From: Ixodes scapularis
Lineage: Eukaryota; Arthropoda; Arachnida; Ixodida; Ixodidae
DNA length: 64,000 nucleotides
Assembly (NCBI RefSeq): GCF_016920785.2
Contig: NW_024609837.1
Location: 21,943,565 to 22,007,564, forward strand
Direction: 5' to 3'
Shown here: positions 29,473 through 40,830 of the stretch, in pieces
Layout: each line of letters opens with the position of its first letter
Numbering within the stretch: the first letter of the stretch is position 1
Made by a program: the position numbers and the translations under genes
The notes under the pieces: generated by a model
The model's database searches: none
The model's input: only the letters and a program-made list of their open reading frames with translations
What the model was told of the DNA's origin: nothing

Positions 29473-31140
29473 CAGGGTGTCACAAAAAAAAAAATACATG
29501 GTTCTTTTTACTGCAAAAATAAGCTAGGCATCGCCGAACGCTCATTCTCCGCCCAAAAGTAGCACTGGAGGTCACAACCGGATGCCAAAGTTTCAGCCCG
29601 AACCAATGCGGAGGGCAAGTTCGTCTGCTTCTCGCGCAGGGGGTAGCGATGACGTCAGAACGCCGAGCCCTGATTGGCTGATCGCGACCCCCTATCTGAG
29701 CGTCGTCTGCTCCTTTGCAACGTCGTCTGCGTCTGTCTTACCTTTCCTGCGACTTTCGGAAGTGCACAGGCCAGAATGTGCGTAAGACAAAACTTAAGAA
29801 CAAATTCGTAGTCACGAAACGAAATTTTCGTAAGTTTTGCGCAGGTTACGACGAAATCCTACGACAGCTCCGAAGCTGTCTTACGCTCTTCTTACGATCA
29901 AATCAGCATGGCCGACAGCGTCGCGGTCGCGACGACCCACGGACGTTTATTTTTCTACGTGCGCTTCTCACGCGTCCCGACTTCAAGCACCAAGAAAAAA
30001 GTAAAACGTACTTGAAACAGACCACGACGAACAAGAACGCTGGATCCATATACACCCGGGAAAAGCGCCAACGGCCACGATTCTACCGAACGCGACCAAG
30101 CGAGCTTCGGCAGTTAGGCCTAGCAGGCATTCCGCGACTCGGCGACCGTCTGCCCACGACCGGCTGGCGTGCTGAATGGAATATGCCCGCGCAACCCTTC
30201 CGAGCCCTTCCCGTATTATACTTTTATCGCTGACCTCAATTTTAGATTAAGAGGTCGATTTCTTTCTCTTGTTATCTCCTTGTTTCCCGAGGCAACGGTG
30301 ACTCTCGCCGGTGAAAAAGCGGTGAATCTCCGACACGCAGGAAAGGTAAAGCAGCCATCGCTTTGACTAGCAGACGTAAAGCAGACGACGTTAACTGCGC
30401 CAACCTCTCGCCGCACACGAAAGGAGGAAAGAAGTATTTGGGAGGGAACTTGCGGACACTAGCACGCTCACTCTCGGTTCTTAGCAAATAAACCTCGGCG
30501 CCTCAGGACACCTCGCCAGTGAGTCCTTCGACTTCCCTCTTTGATCCGCGTCTGCTAGTTGTTAGACAAAAACAACGTACCGCTCGAGTTATTTCGTCTG
30601 CCCTCCCTGAAAGGCTAAGTCGAGCTCGCTCGTAAAGACCTGCACTTCCGAAAGTCGCAGGAAAGGTAAGACCGACGCAGGCGACGTTGCGAGCAGACGA
30701 CGTAGCAAAGGAGCAGACGACGCTCAGATAGGGGGTCGCGATCAGCCAATCAGGGCTCGGCGTTCTGACGTCACCGCTACTTCCTTTCTCATGCGCAGAA
30801 GACGAAAATGAGCCCACTTGCGAGGCGTATACCTTATTCAAAAGTTATAAGTGATTTTCTGAACATTTCTATGGGAAAATGGCGGTCGACGAAGTTTTCG
30901 AATACATGGGGCTCTATGACACCAGGAATCGAAAACGGGTACAAATGGGCTCCATTTTCCCATTGAAATTTTCAGAAAATCACTTATAACTTTTGAGTAA
31001 GGTATCGGATCGGGCTGAAACTTTGGCGTCTGGTTGTGACCGTTAGCGCTACATTTTGGCGGAGAATGAGCGTTCGGCGATGCCTAGTTTATTTTTGCGG
31101 TGAAAAAAGACCCTGTAATTTTTGTTTTTGCGACACCCTG
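29473..31140. mobile_element. 1.67-kb composite element with about 135-bp TIRs
   Basis: The left end CAGGGTGTCACAAAAA and inverted right end CAGGGTGTCGCAAAAA extend into about 135 bp of matching inverted repeat, including GCATCGCCGAACGCTCATTC and GCCAAAGTTTCAGCCCGA. TA flanks both ends (29471-29472 and 31141-31142). Inside are further inverted arms: a CRE/CCAAT segment (29612-29770 against 30640-30800) and a foldback at 30830-31006. The 172-codon frame at 29715-30233 has no recognisable domain and overlaps repeated arm sequence, so I do not call it a gene. A degraded relative of the left half lies at 36250-36570. Confidence 0.8.
30830..31006. repeat. Foldback inside the composite element
   Basis: TTATAAGTGATTTTCTGAAC...TATGGGAAAATGG near 30845 is inverted at 30955-30995 (CCATTTTCCCATTGAAATTT). 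The same palindrome, degraded, occurs at 36395-36550. Confidence 0.75.
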
Positions 31141-31142
31141 TA

Positions 31143-32449
31143 GATAACAATATGAAACCTATTTTTTGGGGGGTTTTTGGCAAATAGTGGAATCGAATTT
31201 CGGACCCACTCTCAACAAACTTGTTCCAAAACTCGAAGAACCTCATCGCGGCGTAATGGCACGTAATGCATTGTGAGAATCAGTGGGCAGCAACATTCAT
31301 ACGCGGTCTGCTCATGGCCCACAGGTTCCCTGTAGGCCACTCGCGCGGTTATGAATTTAGGAAAGTGGTCTATTAGGCATGCCAGGGCATACGGTGGCCC
31401 GTAATCGCAGTGAAAGTGTATCTCGGTAATGTGAGCGTTTTTGGTGCTGTACACTCAGTCAACCCCAGAAACTTACTTATCTACCACAATCTCTTGGAAT
31501 TATATGATCTTGAATACATCTCTTTTTTTGTCAAAAATTAACTTTCAACACTTTGAATAATATGTCCCGAAACTGACCACCGCCAAAATCCAGTGCCGCA
31601 ACAGGTGCGATCTTGGAGAGGTGTTGCGAACCCATGCGCTTCATTAAGAGATTTATTTTTGCTCGAAAAAGTATCATTTTGTTTTTTAAAAAAAGGAGAA
31701 AAAAAGCTTAGATAAAAGGTATGGTTTTGGAGATAAATAAATAATGACCGGTGCTTGGATACAGTGACGAATTTCCGACATAAAAATGTCAGCACAAGAA
31801 ATTGTGTTTATAAAAACAATTCACCGCGAATTTGAACTAGCGCATGGAGAGTGAAGTGGCCAACAGCAAAACCTCCACATTGTGGCAACGCTAAGCCCGC
31901 TTCTTCTAGCGTGTGACAGGCTCCGCCTATTGGCCGACCTTTTCAGTATATAGGATTCTCCAAGTTTGTTCCAATGCCAAGGTCCAACTGCCTCCCTGTT
32001 TTTCTTTTTGATTGGCTTGAAGAACTAAAGAAACATTTGGCCAATTATGGCACTCATTTTTTTTAAATTTTATATTGGATTAAACCTGTTATTCCGTCAG
32101 GTGGTGCAGGTAGAGAGAAACAGTTTAGTTCCCTTTTATTAACTCTCACTTAGGAATTGAGTAATTGAGTATAGAGGGCTCTTCCTTTTGGGTTGGATTG
32201 TCACAAGTTTTACTATTTTACTATTCCTACAAGAACGAATTTAAGAAGATTAAAATCACTCAATTTGAGTAATACATCTCAGGAATATTTAATGTTCGAA
32301 CCTTAAGTACACTCTTACTTCATATTAAGCGCGTCATAAATATCATTCTAGACACATTCTTAGTGCACTACAAATATCAGGTATATTCCATACACATTTC
32401 TAGTATATTATGATATGTTTCACGCATACTTTTGACGTAATTTTTTTTA
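31143..32449. other. Unassigned AT-rich stretch
   Basis: No coding or bounded repeat seen. Sequence around 32200-32420 is strongly AT-rich. Confidence 0.45.
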
Positions 32450-32970
32450 TGTTTACGGTAACGCTTTAAGAGTAAAGGCGTTACCGGTAACGCGTTACGT
32501 TTTTCGGTAATGTAGTAATGACCTTGTTACTTTTTCAAAACAGTAATTGGTAACTTACTTTCGTTACTTATTTCGCGTAACGGGTAAGGGAGTTACGTAA
32601 CTATAGTTACATCTTCCCAAGACCCGCTCCAGTACACTTAATTTTTTTCGTGTTTCTATAAAAAAGAAATAGGCGCCCAAGTCATTAATTATTCCACTCA
32701 TTCCACATACCTTGAAAATTTTGCCTGTCTTTTCCCCATGCACGTTAAAAGAAACCCAAGACCCACACACCCTTTGTTCCGGTGTCAAAAAACGCTGTCA
32801 CAAAAAGAAAACAACACTGTTGCCGTGAATATATATATAAAAAGTAACGTAAACGTAACGTGCGTCACCTGTCACCGGTAACGCTAACACGTTCCTTTTA
32901 TTTTGAGGTAACATAACTCGGTGACGCGTTTCTTTATTTTACAAATGGCGAGTAACGCGTTTCTTTACTT
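32450..32970. mobile_element. GTAACGCGTTAC-rich element
   Basis: Ends are packed with GGTAACGC, TTACCGGTAACGCGTTACGT, AGTAATTGGTAAC and, on the right, AAGTAACGTAAACGTAACG and GAGTAACGCGTTTC. This style recurs at 14.33-15.26 kb. Interpreted as a non-autonomous DNA transposon remnant; no TSD resolved. Confidence 0.55.
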
Positions 32971-32973
32971 TTA

Positions 32974-33521
32974 AGAGCGCAGCTCTTAGGCGCCCGTTTC
33001 CGGCTTGAGCGGCGTCGCCGTCGGCGTCGGCGTAACTGCGCGGTGCATTATGGGACGCGTGACGTCACTGTTTGTACGTCGTCGTGCTGACGTCGTCAGG
33101 ATGACGTCACTGATGACGTCATCGTGATATGTGATGTCATCACTGACGATGGCGATGACTCATTACGATGACGTCACGTGACCTCACAGGGGTCACGTGA
33201 CCCCGGTGACACCACGTGACCCCGGTGACGCCATGTGACCCCCGTGAGGCCACGTGACCTCCGTGACGTCACGTGACACCCGTGACGTCACGTGACCCCA
33301 TGAGGTCAAGTGACCCCGGTGACGTCACGTGACCCCCGTGAGGTCACGAGCGTCACGTGACCTCATGGTTACGCCGACGGCGACGCCGCTCGGAGGGAGG
33401 AGTAGCACGCAGGATGAGGAGGTGAGGAGGAGGGAGGAGGGGTATACGCTCCTCTCAGTACCCTTCCTTCCTCCTCCTCAAAAGCTACGCTCGAATTCGG
33501 TGTTGCAGGGGGTTGTAAGAG
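32974..33521. mobile_element. GAGCGCAGCTCTTA repeat, copy 1
   Basis: Begins AGAGCGCAGCTCTTAGGCGC and continues CCGTTTCCGGCTTGAGCGGC. It shares its start and its end (AAGCTACGCTCGAATTCGG) with a copy at 49153-49542. The interior contains the CACGTG/TGACGTCA array at 33055-33365. An inverted GCGTCGCCGTCGGCGT / ACGCCGACGGCGACGC pair brackets that array. Confidence 0.65.
33055..33365 (+). repeat. Tandem array of CACGTG / TGACGTCA-like units
   Basis: Degenerate units of roughly 18-20 bp, best seen from 33170: GTCACGTGACCCCGGTGAC repeated with variants. Dense in E-box (CACGTG) and CRE (TGACGTCA) palindromes, mostly produced by repeat-unit junctions. Confidence 0.85.
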
Positions 33522-34386
33522 ACTCATTTTTTCGGTAACGCCCACAACACAAATTTTAGATATTTGAAAAATATGTTCCCGTATTTCTGGCATATTTCAA
33601 ATGATGAGGAAAATGTGCCCATATTTTTGTAATATTTTAAAATATATGCAAGATATTTTTGCCGTACTACTGGCTTATTTTCAAGGTAAAAAAAAATGTA
33701 CAAAATATTCTTTACATGGCCTTAATCAGTGTTAGACAAAATACTCGATAAAAGTATTAAAGTTAAGTTACTAAATAACTGCGTCATAAAGTATTTAAAA
33801 TACTACTCAAGTTACTTTCACTGTAAAGTATCTTGGGTAGAATACAAATACTTAGAAAATATATTTCAGCAACTTTTGAAGATACTTCCGCATTGCTTAA
33901 CTTGTATCGACGTTATTGACAACGACAATTATGCAGTTACGCGAATCTGGGTTACCAGAATGGTTTATTAGCACGCAACAACACAAACGAAAAAAAAAAG
34001 TATCGTATGGCTATTTTATGCAGTCCGACTATAAAGAGCAAACTATTGTCACGAATGATAAAAGATGAGGCGGCGAATATCTGAAGAAACTAAACGTTTT
34101 ATGGGGCGAACTTGTTCCGAAAACAAAAGAGATAAAGGCTAGCGCCGCAGGCGGCGATGTCGGCGTAACAGCAGGATCGACCGCTGAGGCGAGACTGACT
34201 CCGGACCGCCACTCGGAGCACCTTTTGTACCCGTGCGTGTTTCTGGAACATTCGGCGTAGAAAGTTCGGCGCGTAGAACATTCGTAACTCGATCAGGCGA
34301 CAAAATGTTCGAACTTACCAGAATGTCAAGTTGAAGAAATATATAAAAGAGAAGTCCGCTGTGTTGCATGCATCTAGTCGAACGTA
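33522..34386. repeat. AT-rich stretch with an AAAGTATT-rich segment
   Basis: At 33727-33860 words such as AAAAGTATTAAAGT, AAAGTATTTAAAATACT and AAAGTATC cluster, resembling termini of another simple-looking repeat. The remainder is unassigned. Confidence 0.4.
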
Positions 34387-34600
34387 TGCGGAAACTAAGT
34401 CGTCTGCTTCTTGCTCAGGAGTTGTGGTGACGTCAAAACGACGTAGAGATCTGATTGGCTTTGATTGAAATGACAATGGGTAGACTCAGTGCTAAATGTT
34501 TTGACGTCGACCCATGATTTGTTTTCCCCACAGCCAATAAGGGCTCGTCCTTCTGACATTATCGCAACCCCTGTGCAAGAAGCAGATTAGCTTGCGGTCC
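34387..34600. mobile_element. Palindromic CRE/CCAAT family member
   Basis: Left arm AAGTCGTCTGCTTCTTGCTC, GTGGTGACGTCA and TGATTGGCTTTGATTGAAAT; right arm inverted, with CAGCCAATAAGG and CTGTGCAAGAAGCAGATTAG. Related to the centre of the 27610-28205 element, with more divergence between arms. Confidence 0.7.
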
Positions 34601-36249
34601 GCACTGAAGATAAATCTAACGAAAACTGTCGTGTCGAATTTGTTTACACAAATACTTCAATACTTATTTTCATTGTGGTGGTCCTAAGATTAAAATTGTA
34701 GAAACCTTTAGTATGTAAACCCTTATGTGTTTCTACTCTTTTCTTCTAAATATTGTCAATTGTAGAATTGCATGAAAATGTGCTCAAACAGTCAAAACAG
34801 TTATATTTCTTTAGTTGATAAAAAAATTTCCAGCCCACCCAAGCGAAATTCTAAGGGTCGTACGACCCTTCATTGAGCCCTCATTATAAACTTCCCCAAA
34901 AAATCAATACTGTCGTGTATTCCTTAAACTCAGGTTTGTGTAACAAAATGGGCTCATTGAGTGACGAACGGGATAACCAGGGACTCCGACGTTTTCTTCA
35001 TAGTTCCTGATTTGCCTGAAAATTTTCTAAACACACCAATAAATATCGCTGCAATAATAAACCATATATTGAACCAAAAATATATTTTTTTTGCTTGTAA
35101 AGGGTCCAGCTGAACACGAAAAACACACAGAGAAAATTGTAACATTGGCACCGCTGGACTAGCAACTTTTAATAAGGCCTCTTTTTACTTTTCTGCTAAT
35201 CCTTGATTCCAAGGATTAGCAGAATCCTAGATTCCAAGGCCAAGCAATGAAAAACTTTGCTCAGCTAAGCCCGTAACAAAATATTTTTTTTTTGCGAAGT
35301 TATTAAATTTAAAACTTTTGTCCTCACCGTGTTTTTAATGTGAAAGTTTCTACTGGCAACAATGAAAGACAGTAACGTCAGGGGATGATAAGAGCGCATT
35401 TCAAGAACAAAGAGGAGATCGGAAGACTGGTGGAAATTATCTAGGGGCAATTGAATGGCGTCAACTAATTGACACAGCTGGGGATAGGCGGGCAAAGAAA
35501 AAATGGGACTCCTCCTCACGCGGCTCCGGCCCAAAGTCCCCGCCCTGTCTTCCAGTGGGCCTAGTGCCGGGATAACACCGACTAGGTTCGACCAGAGGAA
35601 AATTGGCGACTCCCTCGCCGGGGAAGAGGAAGGGGGAGGGGTGGAAGTTTTTAGTTTTTTTGCCCGATTTTCCAAAGGTAATCCTGGCGATATCCCTCAC
35701 CACCTGGTGATGGTTACAAAACTGCAGAGGGTAGGCAAATCGGCGAAAAAAAAAAAACTTTTGGTTTTTAATTTCTAGGCTTGGTGGCGCTAGCTACCGC
35801 CGATACAAAGAGTACAGCCGTTAACATCCATCCATCCATTCATCCACCGTCCGGGAAGGCAGGAGTCCACTTTTTTGACTGTAGACTTTGTTCCCAACCG
35901 AATACAAGCAGTTTTATGGTGCCAAATGTAATGCTTTGGAAACTCTTTTCAGCACCCGCGCTGCAGCACGAAACAAATGCTCGGCATAGTCCATTTTGGA
36001 CTGCCCGCTCGACCTGCAAGCCTGCCTTCCCCCGTTGCCACGTCATTGAAAAGCGCGGGTATATTTGAATGTTAATTTTGGCATCACTTTCACTCGCCGA
36101 TTTTACAAAACTATTTTAAATTTTGCAATGCCAAGCAGCACACAGAAATGGATGAAGGTTGCTGATTCCGAAAACGTAGTTACGTAGTTGGGGTAGTTTA
36201 AACAATCGTCGAAGCACCCCTTTAAGAACACGCGCACACACTAATAGCA
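34601..36249. other. Unassigned stretch
   Basis: Contains a perfect hairpin at 35191-35224 (listed separately) and CCATCCATCCATTCATCC at about 35827. No recognised coding sequence. Confidence 0.45.
35191..35224. repeat. Perfect 15-bp-stem hairpin
   Basis: TTCTGCTAATCCTTG, loop ATTC, CAAGGATTAGCAGAA. A partial direct repeat (AATCCTAGATTCCAAGG) follows. Confidence 0.85.
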
Positions 36250-36570
36250 CAGGATGTCCCAAACAAAACATAGATTTTTTTTTTTTTTTTTTTTTTTACG
36301 GCAAAAATGAACTCCGCTTTGCAGAACCCCTGTTCTGCGCCGAAATGTTGTGCTAGTGGTCTGAACTAGATGCCAAAGTTTGAGCACTAACCGTTATCTT
36401 ATTCAAAATTTATGCAATTTTCTTAAATTTTCAATGGGAAAATGGCGGCCGACAGAGCTTTCTAACAGATGGAGCAGAATGGCCCCAGTTACCAAAAAAC
36501 GAGCTAAAATGTGACCCTATTTCACATTAAAAATTTCAGAAAATCACAATAAAAATTACAGAAAATTTAC
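36250..36570. mobile_element. Degraded relative of the 29473-31140 element
   Basis: ACAGGATGTCCCAAAC, a T26 tract, CGGCAAAAATGAAC, TGCGCCGAAATG, AGATGCCAAAGTTTGAGC and then the TTTTCAATGGGAAAATGGCG palindrome, in the same order as corresponding blocks of the 1.67-kb composite element. Right terminus not identified. Confidence 0.65.
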
Positions 36571-38690
36571 TGAGTTATTGTTGACTTGCTCCTGTTTAAG
36601 TTATCCGAAATGTTTTTGCTATTGTCACGGTGCGAGAAGGAGGTAAGACCTTGTGAAGATAGAACCATTGCAGCCTTTTGTCTTGCTTTCCTAATTTTGT
36701 ATAAGATGCGAAAGGGAAATACGAAATTGGCTTCAGAAACCACTATTATGGGTTGACAATGAATTGCGAGAGCATTCGTCATTAAACTCATGACGCAGCT
36801 CACTGTGAATACGACGACGTATATTTCGGGTGAACACTTTACTTTAACAATAACACACGTTTGCAGTTTTTCTTTTTTTTTTTACTAGAGTATGCGAGAC
36901 AGTTTAGTGTTCACGCGTTCTAAATTGAGCCAGGCAACAATGCTGGGAGGACGTTCCACTAACGCTGATGACTCTGCGCTGGTCTTCTGTGCGGCAGTGA
37001 TTTGGAAGCCGCCATACCACACCATAACACTCCAAAAGAGCCGCAGCTAGAAAACTTGCCAAGGCTGCTGAGTAGATTGCTCGATGCCTGTCGAAGAGCA
37101 GACCACGGGCGAACGTTTTACAGCCTTTTTTCTTCTTCATACGTATACACTCACGCGAGCGTATGCACAACTAGTATGGGTCCCAGATGATGGCGATGAT
37201 GATGATGCCTTTTCATTTCGAAAGAGGGTAGTTTTGATGGGTGTTGTTGAAACGATCTGCGCTGGGGATTTTCCGTTGGGGGCACTCGCAGACGATCCCT
37301 TGCGCGCAAACGGTCGTCATTTGAATTGCGCTTGTGCTGGTTTTTTTCGGGTCGATGGAGGGAAATGAATGCCACGACGAAAGTTCATAAACTTTTGTGT
37401 TTATCAAAAAACAAACAAACTTGGTATTAAAAATAAAAAAAATTGCTGGAAGAGCGGCGTATAAAGTAAGCTGACAAAGTGCTGGGAGCAGCAGTACACT
37501 CTGATTCAGGTATAACGACCAACGTGTCACTGCTCTTCAAACGTTAGCTAATTTCTCGCTATATTTTATGCTCATATTGTTTTTATTACCACTTTTGTGA
37601 TTCAATAACAATATCCGCTCAAGTCGGAAGGTGTGTGCCTCTTTTTTTTTTTTTTTGTGCAAAGTATATATTTTTATGTCAATTTTTTTCTCCCTCTATT
37701 AAAAAAAAAACCTTTATCCTTTCAACAGGTTTTTATTTTTTAATCCCACAATTTTTCTCTTCCTTGTACTGTAATTTTTGTTTTCTTACACTTTATTTTT
37801 ATCCTACGCTCTTACATTCTGCAGTATATTAGATATATCATTTTTGTCGTTCTCACCAAATGGGCAAATAGTCTCCTCTCAATTTTTTTTTTTCTAAAAC
37901 TCCATTCTTTATTGTTTACCCTCTTCCCATTTTAAACGTTGAATCAAGTATTTTATGTGTTTTTCTTAAATCACCTGATATTCCGTTAAAATCGTGCCTA
38001 CTTTTCCATTTGCATAATTTCTTCGTTTCCACCAACTTCTTTCTCACGTTTTGATCATAAGTTTTTTGTTTTCTTATTGTATACGTTTTGTGCGTTCAAA
38101 TTGTCCCTTGCGCTTGTACCGTGGCGATGTGGCCGGAACAGCTTGCCACCTTCAGACGCCATCAAACTTTGCATAGCTCGCGTCCCACGCACGTGCGTTT
38201 CAGATGAGGTACCGCTACCCCCACCACCTGATCGCTAAAAGTTCGCCCTCCCCCCTCCCCTTTCTCCCCTTCACCCTCTTTCTTTCATCTCTCGAAACAG
38301 ATGGCTTTCAAAAGCACGTTTTCTCTCGACTCTGCCCTGAATCTGCCGCACTCAGAAGCGCCAAAAGAAAGCAAGCAAGAGAAACAAAACCGAGCAGGGA
38401 AAAACATTTTCAGCTTGTAATGGGATAAGCACAGCCGTGGAGGCTGTGCTTATCTCATTACGGGAAAAGCACACGAGCTAGGAACGCCCGTGAGTTTGTC
38501 CCGTGTAGTTTGTCCGGGGACCCCCGGATCTTGAAGCATCCGCTACGGCGTTGTTGGTGATGAGAATCACAGAAGGCGGAAATAAGTAAACAGATGTAAA
38601 CGCAAAAACATCTCCTCCAACGTTTTTTTTTTCTTTTTTTCATATAGTTTTGTTGATATTGCCGTTTCGCTGCAGTGAACAGGAAGCGCC
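36571..38690. other. Unassigned T-rich stretch
   Basis: Strong T-richness on the plus strand from about 37620 to 38100 and a GATGATGGCGATGATGATGA run at 37186-37207. A hairpin lies at 38418-38460. No recognised gene. Confidence 0.45.
38418..38460. repeat. 19-bp-stem hairpin
   Basis: TAATGGGATAAGCACAGCC, 5-nt loop, GGCTGTGCTTATCTCATTA. The single mismatch is a G:U-compatible pair in RNA. A third related copy (CATTACGGGAAAAGCACA) follows directly. Confidence 0.85.
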
Positions 38691-38762
38691 TCGATGGATG
38701 GATGGATGAGGCTGAACTCTTTGAATTAGGCGGCGGGTTGCGCCACCTAGCTTGTGTTTTTT
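38691..38762 (-). mobile_element. Probable LINE 3' end with (CCAT)n tail
   Basis: Plus strand reads GATGGATGGATGGATGAGGC, then TTAGGCGGCGGGTTGCGCCA and CCTAGC. On the minus strand this is a GC-rich 3' end closed by (CCAT)n. I recall this combination as a common tick LINE terminus; no ORF is attached. Confidence 0.45.
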
Positions 38763-39300
38763 TTTTTTTCTAACATTTTAACATAGAGGTATATATTGGC
38801 TGGTGGCCAAAAAAAGGGCCACTTTTGGGAAAACCAAGCCACCGAGCAATTGAACACGAGCTGCTGCGTCACAGTTTGGAGCGGCGCTCGGAAATTGGAG
38901 CGCGAGATTGGGGGTCCACAATCGGGGCCGCGGGGTCGTCTCAGAATTGCGAACATTCTCCGTAAGATGGCGCCGCATGTCAAACCGAACATCATTGCCC
39001 GGTGGTTTCCGGCGGCTTGTTCTAAGCAAAACATGCCGTGGTTCCTTACGTTTGCACGCTTCTCGCTTCCCGATAGGCTCTTCGGCGCCCTCATCAACTA
39101 AGGCGGCAACTTTAATTGGCCGAGACGCGATAATTAGATGCTCCGGAGTTGCCTGCGGGTCCAAAGATGGCGGCCGCGGGCCGCCTCAGAGCTGCGAAAA
39201 TTCCCCACGAGATGGCGCCACTTGCCAAACCAAAACTTCATCGCACGCCAAACCGGACGTCTTACACAATGGAGTCTGCAGACACTAGGAAAGTTTTATA
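38763..39300 (+). repeat. Diverged direct repeat with ATGGCGGC words
   Basis: A block near 38910-39000 (GGGTCC, GGGGCCGCGGGGTCGTCTCA, AAGATGGCGCCGCATG) recurs near 39155-39245 (GGGTCC, GGCGGCCGCGGGCCGCCTCA, GAGATGGCGCCACTTG). AAGATGGCGGCC matches the YY1 consensus. Spacing is about 245 bp; function unknown. Confidence 0.55.
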
Positions 39301-39446
39301 AGGAACCGTTTTTGCACTCCCGATACGGTATAATGAGCCCTCCAGCACGAACGGCGCATGCGCCGCCGCGGAAGCCTCGCATGTGCGTAATGCGGTGTAC
39401 CGGAGGGCCCCCATCGTATTATATCGGAAATGCGAAAACGGTTCCC
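39301..39446. mobile_element. 146-bp TA-flanked MITE
   Basis: Ends AGGAACCGTTTTTGCACTCC and, reverse-complemented, GGGAACCGTTTTCGCATTTC, each flanked by TA (39299-39300 and 39447-39448). Non-coding; centre is GC-rich (GCGCATGCGCC). Confidence 0.75.
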
Positions 39447-39988
39447 TAAAACTCTCTACTGTCTGCGGCGCTTTCTCCTTGTATCACGGTCCCGTCATGT
39501 CTCCGTGAGTTACGCTCAGGCGTTGCCACGAATTTTCGTGAGTCGCGACACGCAATCACGAAATTACTAAAAGTTCATTGTGTGGCTACCCGAGTAGCGC
39601 TACCTCCCGATAAGAGGTTATACGTTCCCGATAAGAGATAGCGATATCGGTGGGAAATGACTCGGGTGCCACATAATGTGTCCGGGAACGCCAGGGGATT
39701 CGAAGCATTCCTGCCCGATAAAAACTGGCAGTGCGCTGACTATAAGCGACTCGAGCGTTACTTTGGACGGCAATGTTTCCGCGTGACCCTGCCCCGTTAC
39801 ATCGATCGCGCATGGCAAACGAATGGGTGTGGAATGCACTACACCCTCCGCTCGCCACGAATATAATTGCGGGGAAACACGTGTGCACGCGTTCTGAATA
39901 TAAACGGGAAGTTTATGCTGAGTGGCGTACGGAGCCTCATCTCTCGCCCGCTCTGAATCGGTGTCATGGTGGAAGTGTCGTCAAAATG
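39447..39988. other. Unassigned stretch
   Basis: Contains a pair of CCCGATAAGAG words near 39607-39637. No recognised feature. Confidence 0.45.
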
Positions 39989-40080
39989 TGCACACACACA
40001 CACACACACGCACGCACACACGCACACACACACACACGCACACACGCACGCACACACGCACACACACACTCTCTCTCTCT
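39989..40080 (+). repeat. (CA)n/(CGCA)n microsatellite ending in (CT)n
   Basis: CA repeats interrupted by CG dinucleotides, then CTCTCTCTCTCT at the end. Confidence 0.97.
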
Positions 40081-40392
40081 GCTGGAAAGCATGCGAATTC
40101 CATTAGCAAGATGCAATACTGTAATCGGCGTAATTTTTGCAAAAACATTATTTTCGCGAATTCCAAAAGTTCAGAGATATTGCAAAAATAAATTATCACA
40201 AGAATATATCGTCTCAAGATAACGAATACAGGGTATTCGCGCAACTTACGACCGCCATGGCATGGTGAGAAAAATAGTTCCGGTTCTCGTATGTTTGCCT
40301 GGTGTTTGGGTGGGTGCACAGCGACTCTTGGTTCACTAGCGAGCAATTGCGTGAGAACTACACTCTAGAAATGCCGAAGTGTCGTGCTTTGG

Positions 40393-40830
40393 GGTCGTTA
40401 TAAGTCACTTGGTTTGTGCCACTACGGGTCACGTGGTTTGTGCCACTACGGGTCACGTAGCGTGCGTCATTATGGGTCGCGTGGTTTGTGCCATCATGGC
40501 TCGCGTGGTCAAGTAGTTTGTGCCACTATTAGTCAAGTGGTCGAGTACTTTGTGCCACTATGTGTCATACAGTTTGTGCCACTATCGGTCGCGTGGTCAA
40601 GTAGTTTTGTGCCACTATGAGTCTCGTGGTCACGTAATTTGTGGCACTGTGTTTCATGTCGTCATGTAGTATGTGCCACAATGGGTCTCGTAGTTTGTAC
40701 CACCATGGGCACCTATGGGTTATATTGTCACGTGGTTTGTGCCTCTATATGGATCACGTGATTACCTGATTTGTGCATTTCCGGGTCCCAGGTTCATCTG
40801 ACCACGTGATTTGACCTCAGGTCATAAGAC
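40393..40830 (+). repeat. 24-bp-unit minisatellite (degenerate)
   Basis: Unit GGTTTGTGCCACTACGGGTC plus ACGT, repeated with variants. Some units are lengthened by a GGTCAAGTA insert to about 33 bp. The first units are near identical and later units decay steadily. The open reading frame through it is periodic (CHYGSRGL) and an artefact of the period being a multiple of three. Confidence 0.85.

Noticed and set aside
29715..30233. 172-codon open frame
   Set aside because: It begins in repeated TIR-arm sequence, has no recognisable domain and lies wholly inside a non-autonomous element.
32460..32600. CRISPR-like regular repeats
   Set aside because: GTAAC words are irregular, without unique spacers, and the genome is eukaryotic.
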